Source of the DNA: Synechococcaceae cyanobacterium SM2_3_2
Lineage (GTDB): Bacteria; Cyanobacteriota; Cyanobacteriia; Thermostichales; Thermostichaceae
Assembly (NCBI GenBank): GCA_012031565.1
Contig: JAAUUM010000019.1
Coordinates: forward strand, 1-32,011
Reading direction: 5' to 3'
Length of the DNA: 32,011 bases
Notes under the pieces: model-generated
What the model saw: only the letters and a program-made list of their open reading frames with translations
Databases searched by the model: none
Told to the model about the DNA's origin: nothing
Position numbers and translations under genes: made by a program
In this document: in pieces, positions 16,564 through 24,702 of the stretch
Numbering within the stretch: position 1 is the first letter of the stretch
How the letters are laid out: every line of letters starts with the position of its first letter

Positions 16564-17739
16564 TCAAATACCGGCTGCGGTTTGAGCTGGGGGTTGGGTG
16601 ATTGAGGCTGTGCCCGTGTTAGGACTGCTGGGTTGGCTGGAGACCAGTCCACTCAACCCCTGCACCAGATCCCGTAGGCTTTCCCGAAACTGGGGATCCC
16701 CGGTCAGTTCATCGATGTCGGCACTGATTTTTTCGGCATTCTCAAAGGTGGAGCGGGCTGAATCCAGGGTTTGCCGGAGAGTGGCGATGGTGCCTGGATC
16801 GTTGAGCTGGGCCATCAGTTGATTGGCCTGTTCGGTCAGCTCTGCCACATTGCTAGAAGCGGTCTGAATGTCGGTAATCGACTGCCGAAGGCTGGCCTGC
16901 AATTGGGGATCCGTCAGCATCGGCTGCAAACTCTCAGAAACTTGACGCAGGTTGGTGGTCAAGGCTTCCACATTGGCCAGGGAGACATCGAGCCGCTGCC
17001 GGTTTTCGGTTAGGGCTTGCCCCACCTGAGTGGTCACCGTCTGCAATGTGGTGGCGGTTTCCCCAATCGCTGCGGCTACCTGCTGGGTAGACTGAGCTGC
17101 GGCGGTAAATTCCCCCAGATCTAGCCTGGTCAGATCCAAGTCTGTCACCGCTGCCTCTAGGGCATTGGATAGCGATGCGACCTCCTCAGAAACCGCCGCC
17201 ACCGCCGCCAGTGTGCTGTCAAGCCCTGTAAAAAACTCGTCCGTATTGACCCGCCGCGACAGTTGGTCAAACACCGTCAGCAGATCGGCAAAATCCACCC
17301 CTGGTGTGCCCTCCAGCTCATCTCCAGCACAGATAATCTGCACCGGATCGCAGTTTTCTAGAGGGGATCCCGCGGAAGCTGACAAGGGATCCGGGGAGCT
17401 GGGCTTGATGTCGATCACCGTCTCCCCCACCAATCCGGTTTGGCTGGTGGTAAAAATCGAATTGCGGGGAATAGGGGTGAGGCTATTGACTGACACCGAC
17501 ACCCGCACCGAGTCCGCTCCCGGCACGATTTGATCCACTCGGCCCACATTCACCCCCCGCAAGCGCAGGCTGGATCCCTCGCTCAGACCCGATACCGCCT
17601 GATAGCGCAGCGTAAAGCCATAACCCTGGGATCCCAGGCGGAGGTTATAGATCCAGACAAACAGACCCGCAAAGGTGAGCATTCCCCCCAGGATCAGGAG
17701 ACCCACCGCCCCTTCTCGTACCGCCCGTGATCGTGACAT
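16564..17739 (-). CDS. MCE-domain (MlaD-like) lipid transport protein
   Basis: This 391-aa inner-membrane-anchored protein has an N-terminal helix (GAVGLLILGGMLTFAGLFVW), then the MCE domain at about residues 40-115 (LRLRGVNVGRVDQI, QTGLVGETVIDI). A long helical stretch follows (about 150-365), rich in Ala, Gln and Thr, such as LTTNLRQVSESLQPML, as in cyanobacterial and plastid MlaD/TGD2/Ycf22-type proteins that form a hydrophobic channel for phospholipids between membranes. The ATPase gene ends three bases before this start codon, so both are one operon. The MlaE-like permease is not in the window. The ending SITQPPAQTAAGI is low complexity. Confidence 0.88.
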   Translation of the reverse strand: MSRSRAVREGAVGLLILGGMLTFAGLFVWIYNLRLGSQGYGFTLRYQAVSGLSEGSSLRLRGVNVGRVDQIVPGADSVRVSVSVNSLTPIPRNSIFTTSQTGLVGETVIDIKPSSPDPLSASAGSPLENCDPVQIICAGDELEGTPGVDFADLLTVFDQLSRRVNTDEFFTGLDSTLAAVAAVSEEVASLSNALEAAVTDLDLTRLDLGEFTAAAQSTQQVAAAIGETATTLQTVTTQVGQALTENRQRLDVSLANVEALTTNLRQVSESLQPMLTDPQLQASLRQSITDIQTASSNVAELTEQANQLMAQLNDPGTIATLRQTLDSARSTFENAEKISADIDELTGDPQFRESLRDLVQGLSGLVSSQPSSPNTGTASITQPPAQTAAGI

Positions 17740-17742
17740 TGG

Positions 17743-18570
17743 CTATTCCACCACCTGAAAAGGACCTTCGACACTGCCGCTGAAAAACTGCCTGACATAG
17801 GGATCCGGCTCTTGATCGATCTCCGATACATAGCCCTCCCACTGCACCTTACCCTTGGCCAATAGGATAATCCGTTCTCCGGCGCGGCGGATGGTGCTTT
17901 CTTGGTGAGTCACCACCACATAGGTCTCGCACACCCCCTGTTGGTCTTTGAGACCCCGAATCAAATCTTCAATCACCGTTGAGGCGATGGGGTCGAGGCC
18001 CGCTGTCGGTTCATCGTAAAGCAAGATTTGGGGATCATCTGCTGGATCCAGCGGATCCTCCATAATGGCGCGGGCAAAGCTGACCCGTTTACGCATCCCC
18101 CCCGATAGCTGCTCAGGCAGACGATCTTCGATGCCAGATAGCCCCACTGCCGCCAGTTTTTTGGTGACCAAGGCTCGGATCTGTTCGCCAGAAAGCCGGG
18201 AATGTTGATAGAGGCTAAAGCCGACATTCTCTCCCACCGTGAGTGAGTCAAACAGGGCCGCTTGCTGAAAAACCATGCCTACCCGCAGATGCTTGGGATG
18301 TCGTCCCGCCTGAATATCCACCAGCGAGGCTCCTTTCCAGTAGATGGTGCCAGCATCAGGCTCTGCCAACCCCGCAATCAGGCGTAGCAGAGTAGATTTG
18401 CCTGTACCGGATGGCCCCACAATACACAGGGCATCTCCCCGAAAGATCTTGAGGTTGACATTATCCAGCACCACCGTGGATCCATAGCGTTTGGAGACAT
18501 TGCGTAGTTCCACAATGGGCAGCCCCCGCAGAGTGGGCAGTGGATCGGAGACAGCGGACACATTGGTCAT
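17743..18570 (-). CDS. ABC transporter ATP-binding protein, MlaF-like
   Basis: This 275-aa ATPase has Walker A GPSGTGKST, Q-loop MVFQQAALFDSLTVGENV, ABC signature LSGGMRKRVSFARAI and Walker B ILLYDEPTAGLDP, followed by the H-loop VVTHQ. The QAALFDSLTV and GMRKR forms are typical of the MlaF/TGD3 family that powers MCE lipid transport, which agrees with the MCE gene three bases downstream. It probably acts at the cytoplasmic face of the inner membrane with an MlaE permease encoded elsewhere. Its upstream region carries a 9-bp tandem array shared with the divergent gene. Confidence 0.9.
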   Translation of the reverse strand: MTNVSAVSDPLPTLRGLPIVELRNVSKRYGSTVVLDNVNLKIFRGDALCIVGPSGTGKSTLLRLIAGLAEPDAGTIYWKGASLVDIQAGRHPKHLRVGMVFQQAALFDSLTVGENVGFSLYQHSRLSGEQIRALVTKKLAAVGLSGIEDRLPEQLSGGMRKRVSFARAIMEDPLDPADDPQILLYDEPTAGLDPIASTVIEDLIRGLKDQQGVCETYVVVTHQESTIRRAGERIILLAKGKVQWEGYVSEIDQEPDPYVRQFFSGSVEGPFQVVE

Positions 18571-18664
18571 AGACAGGGGTTAGTCGAGGGGCTATTGGGG
18601 CAGGCTATTGGGGGCAGAGGAACAAGTGGCAGATTAGGATAGGACTGATAGATCACCTAGATCC

Positions 18665-18724
18665 AGATAGACCAGATAGACCAGATAGACCAGATAGACC
18701 AGATAGACCAAGGCCAGATAGACC
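18665..18724. repeat. 9-bp tandem array AGATAGACC, five copies plus one
   Basis: Perfect copies begin at 18665, 18674, 18683, 18692 and 18701, and a sixth at 18716 after a 6-base spacer. The array lies in the 265-bp gap between the divergent mlaF-like gene and the 148-aa gene, 95 bases upstream of the former. It may affect promoter spacing or bind a protein. Confidence 0.9.
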
Positions 18725-18835
18725 AAGGGTAGAGCAAAGGGTTGCTACACTCAAAATCTTTCAACTGAGCCGCAAGATTTCAATTCTAAGAGATCGCTAC
18801 CCCTGCCACAGGGTTCAGGAGCACCTTCATCACCG

Positions 18836-19282
18836 ATGGATCCCACCGTAATTGACTCGATCGAATTTGTTATTAACGACATCGACACTTGGGGGATGCG
18901 CGAGGTGCATGGCATTGCCCGTCTGGAGCCAGATGCCTTAATTGTGGAATTTCGGACTCATCTGCTGGGCTTGGTTCGTACCGGGCTGCGGGAGGTCAGG
19001 ATCCCTTTGGCGGAATTGGTGGAGGTGACGTTCGACTATCGCATTGTCTATTCGCTGATTCGCATCCGCACCCGCTCCCTCAAGACCATCGACGGGATCC
19101 CTGGATTGTCGGGAGCCTCGGTCAAGTTGCAGGTGCGAGGATGGCAGAGCCGCCGGCCCGCCCGTGCTTTTGTGGCCGAGGTCAACTATCAACGGGCCAT
19201 GTTGCCGGATCCCGTCAAACCCCAGCCCCGTTCGCCCTCCATCAGCCCTGAAGACCCTTCAGCACGTCTGCCGGAGTGGTAA
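18836..19282 (+). CDS. Hypothetical protein, 148 aa
   Basis: I do not recognise the family. The protein begins MDPTVIDSIEFVINDIDTWG and alternates short hydrophobic beta-like strands (ALIVEFRTHLLGLV, REVRIPLAELVEVTF), which suggests a small all-beta or PH-like domain over about residues 8-105, then a Pro/Ser-rich tail (KPQPRSPSISPED). There is no signal peptide or membrane helix. Codon use and the GGATCC sites match the neighbours, so it looks native. An AGGAG lies too far (about 20 bases) upstream to be convincing. Its last 41 bases overlap the tail of the convergent HAD gene. Confidence 0.75.
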   Translation: MDPTVIDSIEFVINDIDTWGMREVHGIARLEPDALIVEFRTHLLGLVRTGLREVRIPLAELVEVTFDYRIVYSLIRIRTRSLKTIDGIPGLSGASVKLQVRGWQSRRPARAFVAEVNYQRAMLPDPVKPQPRSPSISPEDPSARLPEW

Positions 19283-19895
19283 AGCAGCGGGTGGCCCCTG
19301 CTGTTTGCAGTTGTTGGGCGGAATGCACCCCCCAGGTCACGCCCCAAGAGGAGATCCCGGCTCGGCAGGCCATCTCGATATCAAAGCTGGTGTCCCCAAT
19401 CAACAAAGCAGTGGCGGGATCCTGGGCATAGTGGGCCAAAATCCGCTGCACAGACTCGGGATGGGGTTTGGGCTGTCGCACCTCGGTGGGGGAGATGACA
19501 GGATCAAACGTCACGGGCCAATCCCAGTGGGCCAAAATCTTGAGGATGCCAGTGCTGACCCGACTGGAGGCAATCGCCATCGGGATCCCGGCCTGATCGA
19601 GATGTTCCACCACCGCCTGCATACCTGCAAAGGGGGCAAAGTGGGGCTCCACCTCCGCGCTGATGGCCCGATAGCGATCAATCCAATCTTCTAGCTCAGC
19701 CTGTCGTGTCTCCGGCAAAAGATGCGTTAGCTGTGTCCGCAACGGGATCCCGATCATTTGTCGCCAGGTTTCTACTGCTGTTGGGGGCAGATCGAGCTCA
19801 GCGATCACCTGCTCGATCACCCAGGTAATGCCCGGTTCTGAGTTGGCCAGCGTGCCATCAAAATCAAAAATCACCAGCCCAATCTCGGCACCCAT
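19242..19895 (-). CDS. HAD-superfamily hydrolase, phosphoglycolate phosphatase/beta-phosphoglucomutase-like
   Basis: The enzyme is about 217 aa, started at ATG 19895 behind GAAGGGGTG; a GTG at 19901 adds two residues. Motif I is VIFDFDGTLANS with the nucleophile Asp, motif II AIASSRVS, motif III Lys in VRQPKPHP, and motif IV LIGDTSFDIEMA. The helical cap lies between residues 20 and 85, as in the Gph/PGMB subfamily. The physiological substrate (2-phosphoglycolate, pyrophosphate or a sugar phosphate) cannot be told. Its 3' end overlaps the convergent 148-aa gene, and it is divergent from hisZ. Confidence 0.85.
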   Translation of the reverse strand: MGAEIGLVIFDFDGTLANSEPGITWVIEQVIAELDLPPTAVETWRQMIGIPLRTQLTHLLPETRQAELEDWIDRYRAISAEVEPHFAPFAGMQAVVEHLDQAGIPMAIASSRVSTGILKILAHWDWPVTFDPVISPTEVRQPKPHPESVQRILAHYAQDPATALLIGDTSFDIEMACRAGISSWGVTWGVHSAQQLQTAGATRCFTTPADVLKGLQG

Positions 19896-20035
19896 CTTCA
19901 CCCCTTCGATAACTTGCTAGCGCAATATGACAAATTCTAAAGGGATCCAGGATGCCATCGCCTGCGAAGATGGCTAGGGACTTGGGGCTATCGGTTGCCA
20001 ATGCCCCCTAGCGCAGACAGAAGGATTGAGCACAG

Positions 20036-21274
20036 ATGACTGAGGGATCCCTATCTCGTCCGGCCCCATTGCCGCGACCTCCAGCGGGGGTTCGAGATTT
20101 ATTGCCGTTGGATGTGCAGCAAAAGCAGTGGGTGGAGGAACAGCTCAATCAGGTCTATGAGAGCTGGGGCTATCAGCGGATCATCACCCCCACCCTAGAG
20201 CGATTAGAAACCTTGACCGCTGGGGGCTCGGTTCGGCTCAGTTCCGTCTTGCAATTGCGGGATGCGGAGGGGACGTTGCTGGGATTGCGGCCCGAACACA
20301 CCGCCTCTATCGTGCGGGCGGTCAGCACTCGCATGGTTCATGCCGCCCTGCCACTGCGACTCTATTACCAAGACAATGTTTTTCGCGGTGCGGCCCCCGG
20401 CAGTGGTCAGCGGGATCAGGAACTTTTTCAGTCGGGGGTGGAGTTGATCGGAGCGGCGGGCTGGCAGGCAGATGCTGAAATGTTGCTGCTCTTAGCCACC
20501 TCGTTGCAACGGCTCCAGATTCCCGACTGGATTTTGGTGGTGGGGGATATGGGCCTGACCCAAGCATTGCTGAGTGGCCTGTCTCCTGCTGCCCGCGATC
20601 CTGTCCGTCGAGCCATCGTCCAACTGGATTATGTGGCACTAGACTCCGAGACTATTTCGGCGACAGATCGGGCTTTGGGGCAAGAGATTCTTAATCTGCG
20701 GGGGGATCCTGAGACTGTATTGGCTCGGTTGGCTTCTTTGGCTATCCCCGATCGCCATCGGGAGCGGATCGCCCATCTCAAGTCCCTCAGCGATATGTTG
20801 GCTCAGCAAGGGATCCCTGTGGTCTTGGATCTGAGCCTGTTGCAGACCTATGGCTATTACAGCGGCATTGTCTTTCAGGCGGTGGCCCAGCGGGAGGTGA
20901 TTGCCTCGGGGGGACGCTATGACCAGCTATTTGAGCTGTATGGGGCGGGATCCCAGGCTGGGGTTGGGGTGCCCAATGCTGGGGTGGGCTTCATGCTGCC
21001 GTTGGAGCGTTTACAGCGGATTTTAGTGACCAGTGGCCAAATGCCCCCTTTGGGATCCCGAGGGGGACTGTTGGTGGTGCCTGTGGATGAGCGGGCTTTT
21101 GGGGCGGCGTTTCAGTGGGCTCAGCAGCAGAGACAACAGGATGCCTCGGCCCGAGTGGAGCTGGAATTGGGGGGCCGCTCCGCCGATGAACTGGAAGCCT
21201 TGGCTCGTCGCCGGGGGCTGGATGCCCTGGTTTGGGTACAGGCGGATGGCAGTTACCACCAGACAGAGTTCTAG
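20036..21274 (+). CDS. hisZ: ATP phosphoribosyltransferase regulatory subunit HisZ
   Basis: This 412-aa paralogue of histidyl-tRNA synthetase works with short-form HisG in the first step of histidine synthesis. It shows PPAGVRDLLP (motif 1 region), LRPEHTASIVRAVS (motif 2), GQRDQELFQSGVELIG, TYGYYSGIVFQA and SGGRYDQL, and ends without the anticodon-binding domain of true HisRS; the length is normal for cyanobacterial HisZ. True HisRS is the alternative, but the HisRS-type forms of these motifs are altered. The ATG at 20036 is near GAAGG at 20021. The hisG gene is not in the window; the gene stands alone. Confidence 0.88.
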   Translation: MTEGSLSRPAPLPRPPAGVRDLLPLDVQQKQWVEEQLNQVYESWGYQRIITPTLERLETLTAGGSVRLSSVLQLRDAEGTLLGLRPEHTASIVRAVSTRMVHAALPLRLYYQDNVFRGAAPGSGQRDQELFQSGVELIGAAGWQADAEMLLLLATSLQRLQIPDWILVVGDMGLTQALLSGLSPAARDPVRRAIVQLDYVALDSETISATDRALGQEILNLRGDPETVLARLASLAIPDRHRERIAHLKSLSDMLAQQGIPVVLDLSLLQTYGYYSGIVFQAVAQREVIASGGRYDQLFELYGAGSQAGVGVPNAGVGFMLPLERLQRILVTSGQMPPLGSRGGLLVVPVDERAFGAAFQWAQQQRQQDASARVELELGGRSADELEALARRRGLDALVWVQADGSYHQTEF

Positions 21275-21438
21275 GACGTATCATTCAGCTAATTCAGAAA
21301 CTGTCTGTCACATTTTTGGATCCCCCCTGTTCTGATTTTTAAGAGGGAATATGGGGATCTAGATCCCTGTCTTGTCACAGGCAATCTCTGAACAAGCTGT
21401 GAGAGTAGCTCCTTACCTTCTAGTTGCACTTGGCCCAG

Positions 21439-22287
21439 TCATCGGTGACTCAGCCACTGCCAAACCTGACCGTGCTTAGGGGCAAACAAAAACACCAGCA
21501 AAAAAAGGCTGGTTGCTGTCAATACCATTGCCGCCCCCGATGCCACATTGACATAAAAGCTCAGATACAGCCCCACCACATTGGATCCCATGCCAATCAG
21601 AGCGGCCAGCAGCATCATCTGGGGCAATCGCCGGACTAACAGATAGGCCGTGGCTCCAGGGGTGACCAGCATGGCAGTCACCAGCCCCACCCCCACCACC
21701 TGCATCGACACCACCACCGTCGCCGCCAACAGCATCAACAACAGCACCCGAAATCGCTCGGTTGGGATCCGCAGCGTGGCCGCAAACACTGGATCGAAAG
21801 AGATCAACATCAGCTCTCGATAAAACACCACCACCACCGCCAGCACCCCACAGCCCAGGATCCCGGCTAGCCAGAGATCGGCCTCATCCACCCCCAACAC
21901 ATTGCCAAACAAAATATGGGTCAGATCTTGGGCATAGGTGCGAATGGTGCTGATCAACACCACCCCCAAGGCCAACGAGGCCGCAAAGACGATGCCAATG
22001 GCGGTATCTTCCCGCAGTTTGCCCTGCCGACTCAGCCAGCCAATGCCAGCCGCCACCCCAAATGCCGCCACCATCGCCCCCAAGGTCAGATCGGCCCCCA
22101 ACAAATAGGACACCGCCACCCCCGGCAACACCGCATGAGCAATGGCATCCCCCAGATAGGCCATGCCCCGCAGCACCACATAACATCCCACCACCGAGCA
22201 GAGCAGACCCACCATTACAGAGGCCAACAGACCCCGTTGCATAAAGCCATAGGCCAAGGGATCCAATAACCAATCCAACATCTTCAA
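21439..22287 (-). CDS. znuB: Zn/Mn ABC transporter permease, ZnuB-like (ABC-3 family)
   Basis: This 282-aa integral membrane protein has about eight hydrophobic helices and the ABC-3 family features: VVLRGMAYLGDAIAHAVLPG near residue 37, ILFGNVLGV, and VVGVGLVTAMLVTPGATAYL near 200. It forms the channel for the metal delivered by the ZnuA-like protein. It is the third gene of the operon, 46 bases after znuC. Zinc is favoured over manganese because of the partner's histidine loop; the permease alone does not decide. Confidence 0.88.
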   Translation of the reverse strand: MKMLDWLLDPLAYGFMQRGLLASVMVGLLCSVVGCYVVLRGMAYLGDAIAHAVLPGVAVSYLLGADLTLGAMVAAFGVAAGIGWLSRQGKLREDTAIGIVFAASLALGVVLISTIRTYAQDLTHILFGNVLGVDEADLWLAGILGCGVLAVVVVFYRELMLISFDPVFAATLRIPTERFRVLLLMLLAATVVVSMQVVGVGLVTAMLVTPGATAYLLVRRLPQMMLLAALIGMGSNVVGLYLSFYVNVASGAAMVLTATSLFLLVFLFAPKHGQVWQWLSHR

Positions 22288-22301
22288 TGCTTCTCGTCAG
22301 G

Positions 22302-22325
22302 GGTGATTTCAAGAGGTGATTTCAA
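22302..22325. repeat. Duplicate GGTGATTTCAA between znuC and znuB
   Basis: Two copies, 22302-22312 and 22315-22325, spaced by 13 bases, in the short leader of znuB. Probably a small tandem duplication; role unknown. Confidence 0.7.
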
Positions 22326-22333
22326 AGGGTAAC

Positions 22334-23152
22334 TCAGCCTTGCAACCGGTCGGGATCCCTTCCACCGCTGGCGATCATGCCGCCATTGGGTAAGATCACC
22401 GCCTGGGATCCAAAGCCCGCCCGCAGCAGATGGGGGACAAAGATAGCCTCTGGGGATCCATAGCCCACCACCCCGCGATTGAGCAGGAGCACGGTCTTGA
22501 ACCGGGTCGCGGCAAGGCTCAGATCATGGCTGGAGACCAATACTGTGATGCCCTGTTGATGCAGGTCATGCAAGATCGTCAGCATCGCTTCCTGAGTGGC
22601 CAAATCCACCCCCGTAAACGGCTCATCCATCAAGATGATATGGGGATCCTGAGCCAGTGCCCGAGCCAAAAACACCCGCTGCTGTTGCCCGCCCGACAGT
22701 TCTCCCACCCGCACCTGAGCCAAGGGCAGGATCCCCAATTGATCGAGGCTGGCCATCACCTGTGATCGATCCTGCCGAGAGGGAGCCCGAAATCGACTGC
22801 GATGGCTATGGCGGCCCATCATCACCACATCCCAGACCGTGACCGGAAATCGCCAATCGACTTCTTCCCGCTGTGGCACGTAGGTGACGCAATGGCGATG
22901 GTGCCCCAGGGGCAGGCCGTGAATGGCAATGGATCCCTGCATCGGTGGCAGCAGGCCCGTTAATCCCTTAAAAAAGGTGGACTTGCCCGCACCATTGGGG
23001 CCGATCACCGCCACCAGGGATCCCGCTGGAATCTGTAGCGATACCTCAGGCAAAATTGTCTCCTGAGGATAGCCCAACGTCACCCCCACCAGCTCCAGAC
23101 TGGGGGGATCCAAGCCCAATTCATCGCCATGAAAATGATGGGAACAGGTCAT
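22334..23152 (-). CDS. znuC: Zn/Mn ABC transporter ATP-binding protein, ZnuC-like
   Basis: This 272-aa ATPase has Walker A GPNGAGKSTFFKGLTGLL, Q-loop YVPQREEVDWRFPVTVWDVV, signature LSGGQQQRVFLARALAQDP, Walker B IILMDEPFTGVD and H-loop VLVSSHDLS. The VDWRFPVTVWDVVMMGR segment is typical for Mn/Zn/Fe ABC-3 importers. The N-terminus MTCSHHFHGDE adds histidines that could bind metal. Its ATG overlaps the znuA stop (ATGA), so the two are translationally coupled. Confidence 0.9.
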   Translation of the reverse strand: MTCSHHFHGDELGLDPPSLELVGVTLGYPQETILPEVSLQIPAGSLVAVIGPNGAGKSTFFKGLTGLLPPMQGSIAIHGLPLGHHRHCVTYVPQREEVDWRFPVTVWDVVMMGRHSHRSRFRAPSRQDRSQVMASLDQLGILPLAQVRVGELSGGQQQRVFLARALAQDPHIILMDEPFTGVDLATQEAMLTILHDLHQQGITVLVSSHDLSLAATRFKTVLLLNRGVVGYGSPEAIFVPHLLRAGFGSQAVILPNGGMIASGGRDPDRLQG

Positions 23153-24252
23153 TCCAGTGCCGCCACAATTGCCTTGGCGTTATGGCGCATCATCTCGATA
23201 TAGGAGGGCGCTTCCCCATCCGGCGCTGTGATGGAATGGGTGTAGAGATAGACCAAAGGGATCCCTAAATCAGCGGACAGTTGTTCAGCGATTTGGGTAC
23301 TGCTGGCCAAGTCCGTGAAGATTGCCCGTGCGCCGGTTTCGCTGATGATATCTATCAATCCAGCCAATTCACGAGCCGATGGGGATGTTCCTGTGGAGAA
23401 GTTGGGGATCACCGCCCCCACCACCCGAAACCCATAACGGTCAGCAAAATAGCCCAGCGAATCGTGATCCGTCACCAGCAGCCGATCCGGCTCAGGGATA
23501 CCGGACACCAGAGCCTCAACCTCAGCATCCAGCGCAGCTAGTTCTTCTAGATAGGCGGCGGCATTGGCAGCATAGACCTCTTGGCCGGTTGGATCCAACT
23601 CACTCAAACCATCGCGGATAGTCTCCACATAGCTCATCACCTGCCTGGGATCCGTCCAAAAATGGGGATCCCCGCCGTGGGCGTGTTCGTGGTCATCATG
23701 AGCCTGTTCGTCGGAATGCCCATGGCTATGGTCATCATGACTATGCCCGTCAGAATGCTCATGATCATGGTCGGCGTGATTATGTTCATCAGAATTATGC
23801 TGATCAGAATGCACATGCCCGTGAGTGATTTCCTCACCCCCAGGGATCCGCATCTCCAAGCCTTCAGAGGCAGAGATCACCACTCTCTCACCCCCAGCAT
23901 TGGCCAGCAGGTTTCCCAAAAACTCCTCAAATCCACTTCCATTGATGATCAGGGCATCGCTATCAGCCACAGCCCGCACATCGGCAGGAGTTGGCTCAAA
24001 ACCATGAGGATCGATGCCCAACGGAACCAGCGTCCTGATCTCCAGGCGATCCCCGGCCACGTTTTGAGCGATATCTGTCAAATAACTGGTGGTAGACAGC
24101 ACCACTGGCAGGGTATCTGTCTGATCCGCTTGCGGGCTTATCACGCTTTGCTGAGCTTGGGCAGGGGTGACATGAATTCTGCCACTCAACCCGGTCAACA
24201 CCCAAACGCCTGCTAGGGCAGCAGTAGGGATCCAAAGTGTTTTCCAATTCAT
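23149..24252 (-). CDS. znuA: Periplasmic zinc-binding protein, ZnuA-like, with histidine-rich loop
   Basis: This 367-aa solute-binding protein (cluster A-I) captures metal in the periplasm. It has a signal sequence (IPTAALAGVWVLTGLS, cleavage probably after AQAQ), the first ligand in GIDPHGFEPTP, the second in GGDPHFWTDP, and the third His in VTDHDSLGYFADRYG. The loop at about residues 144-196 contains close to 20 histidines alternating with Asp/Glu, such as HADHDHEHSDGHSHDDH; such loops mark zinc-type members. Mn-type proteins (MntC) lack it. It is the first gene of the operon and is preceded by a Zur-like repeat array. On the opposite strand the loop reads as a Met/Ile-rich frame that is spurious. 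Confidence 0.9.
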   Translation of the reverse strand: MNWKTLWIPTAALAGVWVLTGLSGRIHVTPAQAQQSVISPQADQTDTLPVVLSTTSYLTDIAQNVAGDRLEIRTLVPLGIDPHGFEPTPADVRAVADSDALIINGSGFEEFLGNLLANAGGERVVISASEGLEMRIPGGEEITHGHVHSDQHNSDEHNHADHDHEHSDGHSHDDHSHGHSDEQAHDDHEHAHGGDPHFWTDPRQVMSYVETIRDGLSELDPTGQEVYAANAAAYLEELAALDAEVEALVSGIPEPDRLLVTDHDSLGYFADRYGFRVVGAVIPNFSTGTSPSARELAGLIDIISETGARAIFTDLASSTQIAEQLSADLGIPLVYLYTHSITAPDGEAPSYIEMMRHNAKAIVAALE

Positions 24253-24316
24253 CCGGCGACCCTCCCATCACAAAGTAGACTCGTAACCCCTCAGTCCAAC
24301 GGAGCTGACTGTGCTA

Positions 24317-24396
24317 GACAATCATCGCTAAACAATCATCGCTAAATAATCATTGCTAAATAATCATTGCTAAATAATCATTATGGTAATCATTCT
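24317..24396 (-). promoter_or_regulatory. Zur-box-like 14-bp tandem array upstream of znuA
   Basis: Five consecutive 14-base units at 24317, 24331, 24345, 24359 and 24373 are variants of AATAATCATTGCTA, each containing the half site ATCATT or ATCATC. The last unit holds the perfect inverted repeat ATAAT-C-ATTAT (24374-24384), and a further TAATCATTCTC follows. Fur-family Zur sites in cyanobacteria are AT-rich palindromes of the TGATAATnATTATCA kind, and Zur represses znu operons. The array lies 65-145 bases upstream of the znuA start. Binding is inferred. Confidence 0.6.
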
Positions 24397-24399
24397 CAA

Positions 24400-24702
24400 A
24401 AGAATAACACCGAAGGGATCCCGTCTCAAGGGCAATACTTCGTCTCTGCTTGGCAATCTTGTGGGATTGGGGTAAACCTCTTAGACTGAGATATTGGTTT
24501 TGGGACAGCACGCTAGCCCCAATGACTTATACCAGCTAGTACCAGTAATGACTGAGGGGCTTACCAGTGGCTCATTGCAGTCACTAGCTCAAGTCACTCC
24601 CTAAATCATGACTTCAGCAAATCACGACTTCAGCGGGATCGGGGCAGGCTCAATCCACCTCTCGCCGATCCTCACCCCCTGTTCCTTACCCAGATAGGTG
24701 CC
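24400..24702. other. Intergenic region between znuA and ycf23
   Basis: Apart from the Zur-like array to its left, I see no gene here. It holds a GGGATCCC at about 24417 and a 16-base-spaced imperfect direct repeat (AATCATGACTTCAGC at 24604 and AATCACGACTTCAGC at 24620), which may belong to the ycf23 promoter region. Confidence 0.5.

Noticed and set aside
16352-16652. Two minus-strand frames with repeated peptides in the tandem array
   Set aside because: The peptides derive only from the 17-bp repeat and overlap the end of the mlaD-like gene; no homology or start signal.
20036-21274. Histidyl-tRNA synthetase (HisS)
   Set aside because: The catalytic fold is present, but the C-terminal anticodon domain is missing and motifs deviate; HisZ fits better.
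23581-24216. A 211-codon plus-strand frame with Met/Ile-rich hydrophobic segments that looks like a membrane protein
   Set aside because: It is the reverse of the znuA histidine loop: CAT codons read as ATG, GAT as ATC. znuA is well supported.
22334-24252. Manganese transporter MntABC
   Set aside because: The ATPase resembles both, but the long histidine loop of the binding protein and the Zur-like upstream sites favour zinc. Not excluded.
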